Below are positions 48,470-57,995 of a stretch of 64,000 bases of DNA, one piece after another. Numbering within the stretch: the first letter of the stretch is position 1; every line of letters begins with the position of its first letter. Under the pieces are notes generated by a model. The model searched no databases and had not been told where the DNA came from. It worked only from the letters and a program-made list of their open reading frames with translations. Both the position numbers and the translations under genes were made by a program. This DNA comes from an uncultured bacterium (GTDB lineage Bacteria > Cyanobacteriota > Vampirovibrionia > Gastranaerophilales > Gastranaerophilaceae), in contig CADBUZ010000001.1 in the NCBI GenBank assembly GCA_902797985.1, positions 59,399-123,398 on the forward strand, read 5' to 3'.

Positions 48470-50056
48470 TTATTTGAATTTTGCAAAAATTCTTTCTTTT
48501 ACTTCATCAACGTAACCGACCTTAAATGCAAGGCTTAAAACCACATAAACTACTGCTAATACCATAGAAACCATTGCTATTCTGAACATTTCAAACAAAT
48601 ATCTGTTCATTGAAGTTCCTAATGTGTATCCTATAATTTTTGCTGTTATAAATGAAACAATAAAGGCTATTGCACCTATTAAAATCATTTTGGCAAGATT
48701 CACAAACAAATCTTTATAATCGAGTTTTATTTTCTTACCCATCAAAACACCTAACCCGATTGCATTATATAAAGTTACTAAAGATGTTGAAAGAGTAATT
48801 CCGCCTATTTGCATTCCCATAACATTTATAAACAAATAATTAAACACAACCTTTAAAACAATAGAAGAAGTTGCAACTAAAAATGGGGTTTTTGCATCAT
48901 CAAATGCATAATAAACACGGGTAATCGAATCTCTGAACACATATGGTAATATAGATACAGATAAATACAATAACGCATCAAAAACCATAATTGAACTGTT
49001 ATAATCAAACTCTCCTCTTTCAAACACTAACCTGACCGCATCCATTCCAACCACAGAAATACCTATTATTATTGGGATTGCGACATAAAACAACAATCCA
49101 ACACCCTTGTTAAAATAAGACCTTATTCCATCATCATCTTTTTGAGCAACTAACCTAGTAAACAATGGGAACAACGGAACTAAAAAGGCTGTAACCAATA
49201 TTCCTACAGGGAATTGGAATATTCTGTTTGCATATCCCACTGATGTCCAAGCTCCATCTCTTAAAGAAGATGTAAAAAACATATCTATATAAATATGTAA
49301 CTGACCTATTGTTGAACTTAACATCGCCGGAAAAACAAGCTCAATTAATGTTTTTAGCTCAGGATTATTCCAAAAACAAAAATTTGGTTTAAACCGAAAA
49401 CCTATCTTTCTTATTTGAGGAAACTGAAGCAAAAACTGACAAATTGCACCAATAGTCGTAGCCCACGCCAAAACATAACAATTTGTATCCTGTCTGAAGA
49501 ATGTCACACAAATAATTACCAAACTCATTATCATTGGTGAGAAATTTGGGAGCATAAACTTCTTATAAGTAATCAACAAACCATAATAAATCCCAACAAT
49601 TCCACCGACTATAAACACAGGAGTCATTATTTGTAAATGTTTTGCCGATAATGCAATCATTTCCGAGGTTCCGTTATTTATGATAATCGACATAACCTGA
49701 GGAGCAAATATAAAAAATAACACCCCCAGTCCGGTAAAAAACAATACACTCAAACATAAAAAAGTGTTATATAACTTATTCACAAACTCAGACGGTTTTT
49801 TATCTAAATCAGGAATAAGTTTTGAAAATACAGCAACAGTGGCACTATGCAACGGGCCGCCAACTCCGCCAAGCAATATTATTGCAAATGATGGGATTTG
49901 ATATGCATAAAAATATGCGTCGGATTGCCATGTTGTTCCATAATATTTTGCTGTCACAACATCTCTTAAAAACCCTATTATTTTACTTAATACGGTTACC
50001 AGAGCAATCATCCATGCAGCTTTTAATATACTCGTATTTTCATTTGTTTTTTCCAT
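48470..50056 (-). CDS. murJ: lipid II flippase MurJ
   Basis: 528 residues with about 14 membrane segments. Moves the peptidoglycan precursor lipid II across the inner membrane. Family signatures are the KIIGFLRDVVTAKYYGT start in TM1, FFTSSLRDGAWTSVGYANRIFQFPVGIL in TM7-8, and the FYAFDDAKTPF loop. Length and layout are standard MOP-superfamily MurJ. It stands alone between the two cysteine-protease-like genes. Confidence 0.95.
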   Translation of the reverse strand: MEKTNENTSILKAAWMIALVTVLSKIIGFLRDVVTAKYYGTTWQSDAYFYAYQIPSFAIILLGGVGGPLHSATVAVFSKLIPDLDKKPSEFVNKLYNTFLCLSVLFFTGLGVLFFIFAPQVMSIIINNGTSEMIALSAKHLQIMTPVFIVGGIVGIYYGLLITYKKFMLPNFSPMIMSLVIICVTFFRQDTNCYVLAWATTIGAICQFLLQFPQIRKIGFRFKPNFCFWNNPELKTLIELVFPAMLSSTIGQLHIYIDMFFTSSLRDGAWTSVGYANRIFQFPVGILVTAFLVPLFPLFTRLVAQKDDDGIRSYFNKGVGLLFYVAIPIIIGISVVGMDAVRLVFERGEFDYNSSIMVFDALLYLSVSILPYVFRDSITRVYYAFDDAKTPFLVATSSIVLKVVFNYLFINVMGMQIGGITLSTSLVTLYNAIGLGVLMGKKIKLDYKDLFVNLAKMILIGAIAFIVSFITAKIIGYTLGTSMNRYLFEMFRIAMVSMVLAVVYVVLSLAFKVGYVDEVKERIFAKFK

Positions 50057-50107
50057 ATGATTAGAATAGCATAAAAATTTTGAATAATACTAAAGAATCT
50101 CCCGTTT

Positions 50108-51073
50108 TTATAATGTTTTTATTTTTAAGATTATATTCTTAACTTCATCAGATATATCTGACTTATATTTTACTTGTGACTTAACTCTTTGAGCAAAATC
50201 AGCTTTTTTGAACTCATGTAAACAACGTTCTTTAAACAACTCTTCTAATGTTTTTACCATTGACATGCCTGTATTCAAATCAGACTTGGATATTTTTATA
50301 AAATTTTTAAATTCATTATTAACGGTTTTAACTATTAAATTCTTAGGGAGTAAGTCCTCAAATTCACCGCTATCAAGCAGATAAACTTTATCCTGTGTAC
50401 GCAATTTTGTATTTATTGAATATTCATTACTTTCAGCATCTTTATCTAATAATACAAATATCGGTATTTTAAGTTCTTCTGCAAGTTTATAATACAATTT
50501 TACAACCTGATTTTTACCGCCTGCTGCTAAAACTTTCACGCCATTTTGGTTAAAATTATACCCACAAAAATCACTAAACACAGGCAATAATATTTCCTCA
50601 GTAATCCCTTCAGCAATAACAACCTTTTCAATTGGATACAACAGCCCATTTTTCTTTCTTTCGTTAATTTGATTTTTATCTGTACTTAAAATTTTTAACC
50701 ATTTCAAATTTAATACATCTGTGTCGTCTGATATTAAATCAATAGCAGATTTATAATCCATTTCATTATCCAAAAATTCTTGGGCAGACTGCTCATTTAT
50801 ATAAATGTTATTTTCATATTCTTTTATTTTTTCATTTATAGAAGTATCCTTACTGTTTTTCGGAAAAGAAGAATTAAATATTTGAACGGCAATATCCCTC
50901 AAATCAGAATTAGACATTTTTTCTAAATCTGATTTTTTATATTTTGGCTCTATCAAATTTGAAAAAATTATATCGTTAAAAACTCTGCGATACTTTTCCT
51001 CAACAGGCTTAAAACGAGTTAATCTATCTATTGATATCAATATTTGGTTTTTAGATAGTTTTTTATATTTCAT
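50108..51073 (-). CDS. stand-alone TOPRIM protein, OLD-nuclease-like
   Basis: 321 residues. The C-terminal half is a TOPRIM domain: strand KVVIAEGITEE with E155 and E159, Gly-rich GVKVLAAGGKNQ, then IFVLLDKDAES with D210-x-D212 and DSGEFEDLLPKN with acidic E237/E239. This order is typical of OLD-family nucleases and related TOPRIM nucleases. The N-terminal 145 residues are helical and lack any P-loop, so the usual ATPase half is absent. In other systems such nucleases act in phage defence with a partner. No such partner is next to it. Catalytic role is inferred. Confidence 0.72.
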   Translation of the reverse strand: MKYKKLSKNQILISIDRLTRFKPVEEKYRRVFNDIIFSNLIEPKYKKSDLEKMSNSDLRDIAVQIFNSSFPKNSKDTSINEKIKEYENNIYINEQSAQEFLDNEMDYKSAIDLISDDTDVLNLKWLKILSTDKNQINERKKNGLLYPIEKVVIAEGITEEILLPVFSDFCGYNFNQNGVKVLAAGGKNQVVKLYYKLAEELKIPIFVLLDKDAESNEYSINTKLRTQDKVYLLDSGEFEDLLPKNLIVKTVNNEFKNFIKISKSDLNTGMSMVKTLEELFKERCLHEFKKADFAQRVKSQVKYKSDISDEVKNIILKIKTL

Positions 51074-51216
51074 AATTTATCAATTTGTGAACAATTAATA
51101 ATAACTTTAAAATTCATCTCAAACTAATTCACTGTGAATACTCACTCCCCTTAATAAATATTAATAAAAGTTATTCTAAAAGGCAAATTTTTAACATCAG
51201 AGGTTTTTATATAAGT

Positions 51217-52581
51217 ATGTTAAGTGGGTATTCCAACAGCATTGTATCTAATTATGGAATCAGTCCTGTAAAAATAAACAAACAGGCTGTAACAAACCCT
51301 GCTGTTGAAAACAATACTCACAAAAACATTAGTCCAAACTTCACAGGGAAAGCAAATGAATTAGGAATCAGAACATCTTTATCTACAAAAGAAGAGAAGA
51401 AAGAATACAACTACTTAACAAAACAACTTGATAAAGATAGCAGAAAAGTTCTTAATGCATTATTAAAAAGCGGTATTTTGCTAAGAAATGACTCTAATGA
51501 CGGTTCAACCGCTCTTGAAAACCTCTACAAAATGGCAACAACTCCAAGAGCAGAAGGTATGGATTCAAAAGTGTTATTAATGCACACAATTAGAACAATT
51601 GCTGATCCGTTTACAATAACCCAAAGATTTGGTGATATTCCTGAGGAATACAAAGATGCCGTTATCGACAATTTAACAAATAAGGACAAAAACCTTATTG
51701 AAAGAAAACTGGCAGATTATGAAGTTTCAGATTTATATTCAGGATGTTGTGTTGCAGCAAGTGAAGAATTTAACCTTGCGTCAAGAAATCCTGCAGAATT
51801 TACAAGATTTGCAGAAGGATTAACATCTCCGCAAATGGCAGTAAAAAAAGAAATCAAACTTGATAGTCTTTCTGAAAAAGCACTTGATGCAATTTGGCTA
51901 TTAAATGCTTTTGAAATTCCTTATGAAGCTAAAGATTTTAAAACGGCTACCGTAACTATTGCGCCTGATAAAAATGCAATAATAAGAGAACAAATCCAAG
52001 AAAAACATAAAGACGAACTAGAACGTTCACCAATTGATGTACTTATGCAATCAACATTTATGAACATTGGTTCACAACAAGCTTATAATACCCTTAACGA
52101 CAAAAGAGGCGGAAAATTTTCTAACGAAGACAGAGGTCTTATTGACTTTGAAAAAACCTTCTTAGAATCAGTTGTTGAAGATAAAAATATAACATCCGTA
52201 ACATATCAAAAGGTGGATGAAAATCAAAGAATTATCGGATACGAAGCTGACTACAATTCAGTAAAAGAACAACTATTAGAAACACTTAACAGCGGTAAAA
52301 ATATAATTATCGGCTATACTATGACCGACGAAAACAATTATATTACAGGTGGTCACGAAATAACTATAGTCGGAGCAAGAACAGATAACAACGGAGAACT
52401 TTCTTTCATCTGTAACGATACTGATGATGATAATCCTCTGCCTATAGAATATCCTGCATCGTATATTATTCCTAAAATCCACCATGCAGGAATCCCTACT
52501 GACATTGCTGAAAAAACCATAAAACAAACTGATAACTGGGTTCTAGGGGTTAGAGATTTTAATTCAACAAAACAATCATGA
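51217..52581 (+). CDS. hypothetical protein, possible papain-like cysteine protease
   Basis: 454 residues, TGA stop. The N-terminus is disordered and has SPNFTGKA (residues 39-46), a motif similar to those in two other proteins here. Helices fill 55-165. SGCCVAASEEFN places two Cys (C177, C178) at a helix start, as in clan CA nucleophiles. A late block has GGHEITIVGART (H380), then SFICNDTDDD (N400, D401), which fits the His and Asn/Asp positions of papain-like folds. Order and spacing match, but I do not recognise the family. No signal peptide. Confidence 0.65.
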   Translation: MLSGYSNSIVSNYGISPVKINKQAVTNPAVENNTHKNISPNFTGKANELGIRTSLSTKEEKKEYNYLTKQLDKDSRKVLNALLKSGILLRNDSNDGSTALENLYKMATTPRAEGMDSKVLLMHTIRTIADPFTITQRFGDIPEEYKDAVIDNLTNKDKNLIERKLADYEVSDLYSGCCVAASEEFNLASRNPAEFTRFAEGLTSPQMAVKKEIKLDSLSEKALDAIWLLNAFEIPYEAKDFKTATVTIAPDKNAIIREQIQEKHKDELERSPIDVLMQSTFMNIGSQQAYNTLNDKRGGKFSNEDRGLIDFEKTFLESVVEDKNITSVTYQKVDENQRIIGYEADYNSVKEQLLETLNSGKNIIIGYTMTDENNYITGGHEITIVGARTDNNGELSFICNDTDDDNPLPIEYPASYIIPKIHHAGIPTDIAEKTIKQTDNWVLGVRDFNSTKQS

Positions 52582-52700
52582 CGAATTATTTAAATTAATC
52601 CTCCAAATGAATGATGAAACCACATGACTAATTTTGATATAGTATTGATGGGAAGTGTTACCTAAAATATTAATCATTTAATTGGAGAGGATTTTAATTT

Positions 52701-52907
52701 ATGTTACAGGATGTGTTTTATCCGCAAACTAATGGGGCATTGTCTGACTCAATTACCCAAAATTGGACAGAGCAAGCATTAGAATGCTACAACCTTAACG
52801 GAAATTGCAGAAATTGTTCTATTTCAAAAGGCAATTATTCTTTTGTATGTCAAATGCCAAAAGTAGTAGAGGTTCTTAAAGAGTTATACGGAGAACCTAA
52901 AATTTAA
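52701..52907 (+). CDS. small cysteine-containing protein
   Basis: 68 residues with GGAGAGG upstream. Four Cys (ECYNLNGNCRNCSISKG and FVCQMPKVV) could bind metal or an Fe-S cluster. The C-terminal VVEVLKELYGEPKI helix is amphipathic. No known family. It lies in a short unit before uvrB. Confidence 0.62.
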   Translation: MLQDVFYPQTNGALSDSITQNWTEQALECYNLNGNCRNCSISKGNYSFVCQMPKVVEVLKELYGEPKI

Positions 52908-52932
52908 TATTATAACTAATTATGGGGAGAGT

Positions 52933-52998
52933 ATGTTAATTATAGGGGAAGAGGTAATTAACAAGTTATTCGGTGCTGATAATATCAGCACCTTTTAA
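52933..52998 (+). CDS. possible 21-residue leader peptide overlapping a terminator
   Basis: An ATG at 52933, preceded by GGGGAGA, opens a 21-codon frame that ends at TAA 52996, inside the T-run of the 52972-52996 hairpin. Such an arrangement resembles an attenuator, but it may be coincidence. Confidence 0.25.
   Translation: MLIIGEEVINKLFGADNISTF
52972..52996 (+). terminator. terminator upstream of uvrB
   Basis: GGTGCTGAT, AAT loop and ATCAGCACC form a perfect 9-base stem with TTTT. It ends the transcript of the 52701 gene about 25 bases before uvrB. Confidence 0.85.
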
Positions 52999-53009
52999 TT
53001 TATATAGTG

Positions 53010-53015
53010 TATAAT
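53010..53015 (+). promoter_or_regulatory. -10 element of uvrB, predicting a leaderless mRNA
   Basis: A perfect TATAAT, preceded by GTG, ends seven bases before the ATG at 53023. Start would be at the ATG. No -35 or Shine-Dalgarno site is evident. Confidence 0.6.
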
Positions 53016-53022
53016 ATTTAGT

Positions 53023-55017
53023 ATGAATAAACCGTTTAAAATAAATTCTAAATATAGTCCCGCAGGTGATCAACCACAAGCAATTGAAAAGCTTGTAGAA
53101 GGAATAAATCTTGGTTATGACACACAAACCCTTCTGGGGATTACCGGCTCAGGTAAAACATTTACTATTGCAAATGTTATTGAAAAAGTTCAAAAACCTA
53201 CTCTTATTATTGCGCACAACAAAACTTTAGCAGCACAACTATATAATGAATTTAAAGAACTTTTTCCTGATAATGCCGTAGAATATTTTATAAGCTACTA
53301 CGATTATTACCAACCCGAAGCATATATTCCCAGAACAGACACTTATATAGAAAAATCAGCAAGCATAAATGAAGAAATAGACAGACTAAGACATAACACA
53401 ACGAGAAGTCTTTATGAAAGAAACGATGTTATTATTGTCGCATCTGTAAGCTGTATTTACGGTTTAGGACTGCCTGAAAACTATTTTAAAGGTTCAACAG
53501 AATTAAATATTGGAGATGAAATAGACAGAGATGAACTTTTAAAACATCTGGTTTCCATTCAATACAAAAGAAACGATGTAAACCTTGAACATTCAACCTT
53601 CCGAGTTAGAGGGGACATTATTGAACTCATGCCGGCATACGAAAAGATTGTAACCAGAATACTTATGTTTGGAGATGAAATAGAAAAGTTTGTAAAGATT
53701 GATCCCGTTTCCGGTGAAATAGTAGATACGCCTGATAAAATTGTAATCTATCCGGCTGTACACTATTTGTCATACGATGAAAATGAAGAAGAAACAATTC
53801 AAATGATTAGACAAGAGCTTCAAAACAGACTGACAGAATTGTACAACGAAAACAAAATTCTGGAAGCTCAAAGGCTCGAACAAAGAGTAAAATATGATAT
53901 AGAAATGATAAAAGAAATGGGATACTGTTCCGGTATAGAAAATTATTCAAGAATAATAGAGCGCAGACCGGTAGGGAGCGCACCTGCTACATTATTGGAT
54001 TATTTTCAAACCGATTTTTTAACAGTAATAGACGAATCTCATGTAACAATACCACAATTAAAAGGGATGTATCACGGCGACCAATCGAGAAAAGATACCC
54101 TCGTTAATTACGGGTTTAGACTACCTTGCGCAAAAGATAACAGACCTTTAAAAGAAGACGAGTTTTTTGAAAAAGTTGGACAGAAAATATATATTTCAGC
54201 AACTCCTGCAGAATTTGAAACAAAAACCTCTGAACAAATAGTTGAACAAATAATCAGACCTACAGGTCTTGTAGATCCAAAAATAAGTATTAGACCTATT
54301 GATACACAAATACCGGATCTTGAAAAAGAAATAGAAAAACGTGTTGAGAAAAATGAAAGAGTATTAATAACAACACTAACAAAACGCATGGCAGAAGACT
54401 TGTGTGATTACTTCTTGCAAGAAGGTATCAGAGTCAGATATCTACATAGCGATATAAAATCAATAGAAAGGGTAGAAATACTCCGAGATTTACGACTTGG
54501 AGAATTTGATGTTTTAATCGGGGTAAACCTTCTTAGAGAAGGTTTAGATATTCCTGAAGTATCCTTAGTTGCAATAATGGATGCAGACAAAGAGGGATTT
54601 TTAAGATCAGACACAAGCTTGATTCAGACTATTGGACGTGCTGCCCGTAATTCTTGCGGAGAAGTTATTATGTATGCGGATAAAATAACTGACTCTATGC
54701 AAAGAGCAATTGATGAAACAAACCGACGTAGAGAAATTCAAATGGCTCACAATAAAAAATACGGTATCATTCCTCAAACAATTAAAAAACCTATTGAAAA
54801 CAATTTATTATCATTGGTTGAAAGTTATAGAAGCTTGGAAGATATTGTTGCTGAAGAAATGGTTGATATGGGCATTGATAAAAAGAGCCTGCCTAAACTT
54901 ATTGACAAACTTGAAAAAGATATGCATAAATCTGCCAAACTTCTTGATTTCGAAAGAGCCGCCGAAATACGTGATCAACTCAAAAAACTCAGAGAAATGG
55001 CTAAAGAACAGGGGTAA
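53023..55017 (+). CDS. uvrB: excinuclease ABC subunit B
   Basis: 664 residues. Nucleotide excision repair helicase-like subunit that loads damage and recruits UvrC. Walker A GITGSGKT lies at 39-46, the beta-hairpin [15 protein letters not shown] follows, and Walker B is [12 protein letters not shown]. The C-terminal UVR motif is [20 protein letters not shown]. Domain order and length are standard. No uvrA or uvrC nearby. The mRNA is predicted to be leaderless. Confidence 0.97.
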   Translation: MNKPFKINSKYSPAGDQPQAIEKLVEGINLGYDTQTLLGITGSGKTFTIANVIEKVQKPTLIIAHNKTLAAQLYNEFKELFPDNAVEYFISYYDYYQPEAYIPRTDTYIEKSASINEEIDRLRHNTTRSLYERNDVIIVASVSCIYGLGLPENYFKGSTELNIGDEIDRDELLKHLVSIQYKRNDVNLEHSTFRVRGDIIELMPAYEKIVTRILMFGDEIEKFVKIDPVSGEIVDTPDKIVIYPAVHYLSYDENEEETIQMIRQELQNRLTELYNENKILEAQRLEQRVKYDIEMIKEMGYCSGIENYSRIIERRPVGSAPATLLDYFQTDFLTVIDESHVTIPQLKGMYHGDQSRKDTLVNYGFRLPCAKDNRPLKEDEFFEKVGQKIYISATPAEFETKTSEQIVEQIIRPTGLVDPKISIRPIDTQIPDLEKEIEKRVEKNERVLITTLTKRMAEDLCDYFLQEGIRVRYLHSDIKSIERVEILRDLRLGEFDVLIGVNLLREGLDIPEVSLVAIMDADKEGFLRSDTSLIQTIGRAARNSCGEVIMYADKITDSMQRAIDETNRRREIQMAHNKKYGIIPQTIKKPIENNLLSLVESYRSLEDIVAEEMVDMGIDKKSLPKLIDKLEKDMHKSAKLLDFERAAEIRDQLKKLREMAKEQG

Positions 55018-55083
55018 AAATTGAGGGGTAAATATTTAGGAGTAAATCCACAAGATAACCCGCTCAATCCTATAAATATATAA

Positions 55084-55117
55084 AAAAAGGGAAATGCTAA
55101 AAACATTTCCCTTTTTT
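55084..55117. terminator. bidirectional terminator between uvrB and ileS
   Basis: AAAAAGGGAAATG, a CTAAAAA loop and CATTTCCCTTTTTT form a long stem with T-runs on both strands. Confidence 0.92.
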
Positions 55118-55132
55118 ATATTAATCAACATT

Positions 55133-57949
55133 CTATTCGGTAATAGCTTCATAACAATCAGAACAGATTGTATCATATCCGCTATGCTCACCAAGTTTTC
55201 TGAACTTCCAGCAACGCTCACATTTTTCACCTTCTGCAGGAGTAACCCATACGGTATAATCATCCTCTTTGTATTCATTTAGAACATTAGAAGGTTTTTC
55301 TTCAGAAATATAAGCTTGAGATGTTATAAAAATATCACACAAGTCTTTTGCATTAGCTTTTAAAACATCATTGTCAGGAGCGTTTAAGAAAACAGCTACC
55401 TCTAAAGAACTGCCAACCTTTTTGTCAGCACGGAGAGGTTCTATTGCTCTTGTCACAACGCCCCTTGCTTTTAAAACTTTTGAGAAATCTGCTTCAAGAG
55501 CATTATTTGTCCAAGCACTATGAACAGTTGGCCAGTTAGTAAGTAATACACTAACAAGTCCGCCCTTATGCATATCAGGCATATTTTGCCAAATATCTTC
55601 AGCCTGATGAGGCATTACAGGTGCAAGTATTCTTACTAATGTCTGTAATATTTCATATAACACAGTTTGACAAGCTCGTCTTGATAAGGATTTTTTACCT
55701 GCTGTGTACAATCTATCTTTTACAATATCAAGATAGAATGAACTTAAATCGACTGCTGCAAAGTTTTGAAGACTTTGGAAATATTTATAAAATTCATAAT
55801 TTTCAAAAGACTCTGTTACTTCTTCAACAAGTTTATTAAGTTTGTGCAATGCAAACTTATCAATTTGTTTCAAATCATCATATTGAACATAATCAGTTTT
55901 CGGATCGAAATCAAAAATATTACCCATCAAGAAACGAGCAGTATTTCTGGTCTTTTTGAAGATTTCAGTTAATTGACCAATTATGTTATTACCTATTTTT
56001 ATATCATTTCTGTAGTCAACAGAAGCTGCCCATAATCTTAATATATCAGCACCATAATTTTTAATAATATCATCAGGTCTGATATAATTACCTAAAGACT
56101 TAGACATTTTTCTTCCATCTTCACCAAAAACAAAACCATGAGTTAAAACACTCTTATAAGGTGATTTTTCTTGAGTTGCAATTGAAGTTAAAAGAGATGA
56201 TTGGAACCAACCTCTGTGTTGATCAGAACCTTCAAGATACAAATCAACAGGAGTATGCCCTAACTCATCTGATCTTCTTTCCACGACAGCCTTCCAAGAC
56301 ACACCTGAATCGAACCAAACATCCATTATATCTTTTTCTTTTCTAAAATGCGTTTTCCCGCACTTAGGACATTTGAAACCTTGAGGAAGCAATTCTTCAG
56401 CTGAATATTTAACCCACGCATCTGAGCTTTCTTTTTCAAACATTTTAGCAACGTTTTCTATTGTTTCATCAGTACAAATAACTTCACCACAATCTTCGCA
56501 ATAGAAAATAGGGATAGGAACACCCCACGCACGTTGACGTGAAATACACCAGTCCGAACGACCTTCTACCATATTACCAATTCTGTTTTCACCGCTTGCA
56601 GGAACCCATTTTACATTATGAATAGCTTCCATTGCTTTATCTCTAAATTTATCAACTTTTACAAACCATTGTGGAGTTGCTCTATAAATAACAGGGTGTT
56701 TACACCTCCAACAATGAGGATAACTATGGTTTATATCTTGACGCTTTAACAAAGAGCCATTTGCGCTCAGCATATCAATAACCATTTCGTTACCTTTGTA
56801 GTAAGGCACACCAACAAGTTCAGGAATACCTACAACATCAGTCCAAACACCTGAACCATCTAATGGTGAAAATACATCTATATTATATTTACAACCAACT
56901 TCATAGTCTTCTAAACCGTGACCAGGTGCTGTATGAACAGAACCTGTACCTGCATCAAGTGTAACGTGTTCACCTAAAATAATAGGAGATTTTCTATCTA
57001 CTAACGGATGTTGTGTTTCCATTAGTTCTAGGTCTTCACCCTTACAAGTTGCAACAACTTTTATATCATTTTCATCCCATTCTACATCATTCAAAAAGGA
57101 TTCTAACAAATCTTGTGCAACAACATAATAATCATTCTTATACTCAAAGAAAGTATAATTATATCGTGGATGCATAGAGATAGCCATATTAGAAGGAATA
57201 GTCCAAGGAGTAGTTGTCCATATTACAGCATACACATTTTTACCTTGCGGATTAAAAATCTTGCTGATATCTTCATCATCAAACTTAAATCTTACATAGA
57301 TAGAAGCAGATGAAATATCTGCATATTCAACTTCAGCTTCTGCAAGAGCTGTTTCACAAGAAGCACACCAATAAACAGGTTTAAGTCCTTTTTCAATATA
57401 ACCTTTTTTATACATTTCACCAAAGACACGAACCTGTTCAGCTTCGTATTCAGGAGCAATAGTTAAATATGGGTGTTCCCAATTCCCTAAGACACCCAGT
57501 CTTTTAAACTCACTTTCTTGTCCTTTTAAACTATTATGAGCATATTCTCTGCATTTTGCTCTCAATTCTGTTTCCGTTATTGAATGTCTGCCGCCTTTTA
57601 TATTCTTAACGACAGCATTTTCAATAGGTAAGCCGTGTCCGTCGTATCCCGGAACATATGGAGAATAAAATCCTCTTTGAGTTTTATACTTAATAAGAAT
57701 ATCTTTTAAAATCTTATTCAATGCTGTTCCGACGTGAATTTTACCTGAACTTAAATATGGAGGACCGTCATGAAGAACATAAGAGTTATTCTTATCTCTT
57801 TGTTCCAACATTTTGTTATAAATATCATTTTCTTCCCAAAACTTTTGAATTTCTAATTCTCTAACTGTTGCATTAGCTCTCATTGCAAGAGTTGTTTCAG
57901 GTAAGTTTAATGTTTTTTTATACTCTACTTTTTCATTAGTTGTTTCCAT
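55133..57949 (-). CDS. ileS: isoleucyl-tRNA synthetase
   Basis: 938 residues. Charges tRNA-Ile. The class I signature reads GKIHVGTALNKILKD, so the usual HIGH is HVGT (H72-V-G-T75). KMSKS is intact in GRKMSKSLGN. The CP1 editing domain contains WTTTPWTIPSN and the C-terminal zinc site reads CERCWKF then CSDC. AGGAGAT lies before the ATG. The gene follows the symporter gene by 46 bases and may be co-transcribed. The Thr substitution at the last HIGH position is odd. Confidence 0.95.
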   Translation of the reverse strand: METTNEKVEYKKTLNLPETTLAMRANATVRELEIQKFWEENDIYNKMLEQRDKNNSYVLHDGPPYLSSGKIHVGTALNKILKDILIKYKTQRGFYSPYVPGYDGHGLPIENAVVKNIKGGRHSITETELRAKCREYAHNSLKGQESEFKRLGVLGNWEHPYLTIAPEYEAEQVRVFGEMYKKGYIEKGLKPVYWCASCETALAEAEVEYADISSASIYVRFKFDDEDISKIFNPQGKNVYAVIWTTTPWTIPSNMAISMHPRYNYTFFEYKNDYYVVAQDLLESFLNDVEWDENDIKVVATCKGEDLELMETQHPLVDRKSPIILGEHVTLDAGTGSVHTAPGHGLEDYEVGCKYNIDVFSPLDGSGVWTDVVGIPELVGVPYYKGNEMVIDMLSANGSLLKRQDINHSYPHCWRCKHPVIYRATPQWFVKVDKFRDKAMEAIHNVKWVPASGENRIGNMVEGRSDWCISRQRAWGVPIPIFYCEDCGEVICTDETIENVAKMFEKESSDAWVKYSAEELLPQGFKCPKCGKTHFRKEKDIMDVWFDSGVSWKAVVERRSDELGHTPVDLYLEGSDQHRGWFQSSLLTSIATQEKSPYKSVLTHGFVFGEDGRKMSKSLGNYIRPDDIIKNYGADILRLWAASVDYRNDIKIGNNIIGQLTEIFKKTRNTARFLMGNIFDFDPKTDYVQYDDLKQIDKFALHKLNKLVEEVTESFENYEFYKYFQSLQNFAAVDLSSFYLDIVKDRLYTAGKKSLSRRACQTVLYEILQTLVRILAPVMPHQAEDIWQNMPDMHKGGLVSVLLTNWPTVHSAWTNNALEADFSKVLKARGVVTRAIEPLRADKKVGSSLEVAVFLNAPDNDVLKANAKDLCDIFITSQAYISEEKPSNVLNEYKEDDYTVWVTPAEGEKCERCWKFRKLGEHSGYDTICSDCYEAITE

Positions 57950-57995
57950 TTATATATCTCCTGATTTAATTTATTTTAAATATAATTTTATTTTA

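Noticed and set aside
54710..55024. 104-residue ORF inside the uvrB 3' end
   Set aside because: Shadow frame of uvrB with Lys/Leu bias from A+T-rich codons.
57950..57995. T-box leader before ileS
   Set aside because: Only 46 bases separate it from the symporter gene, too short for a T-box.
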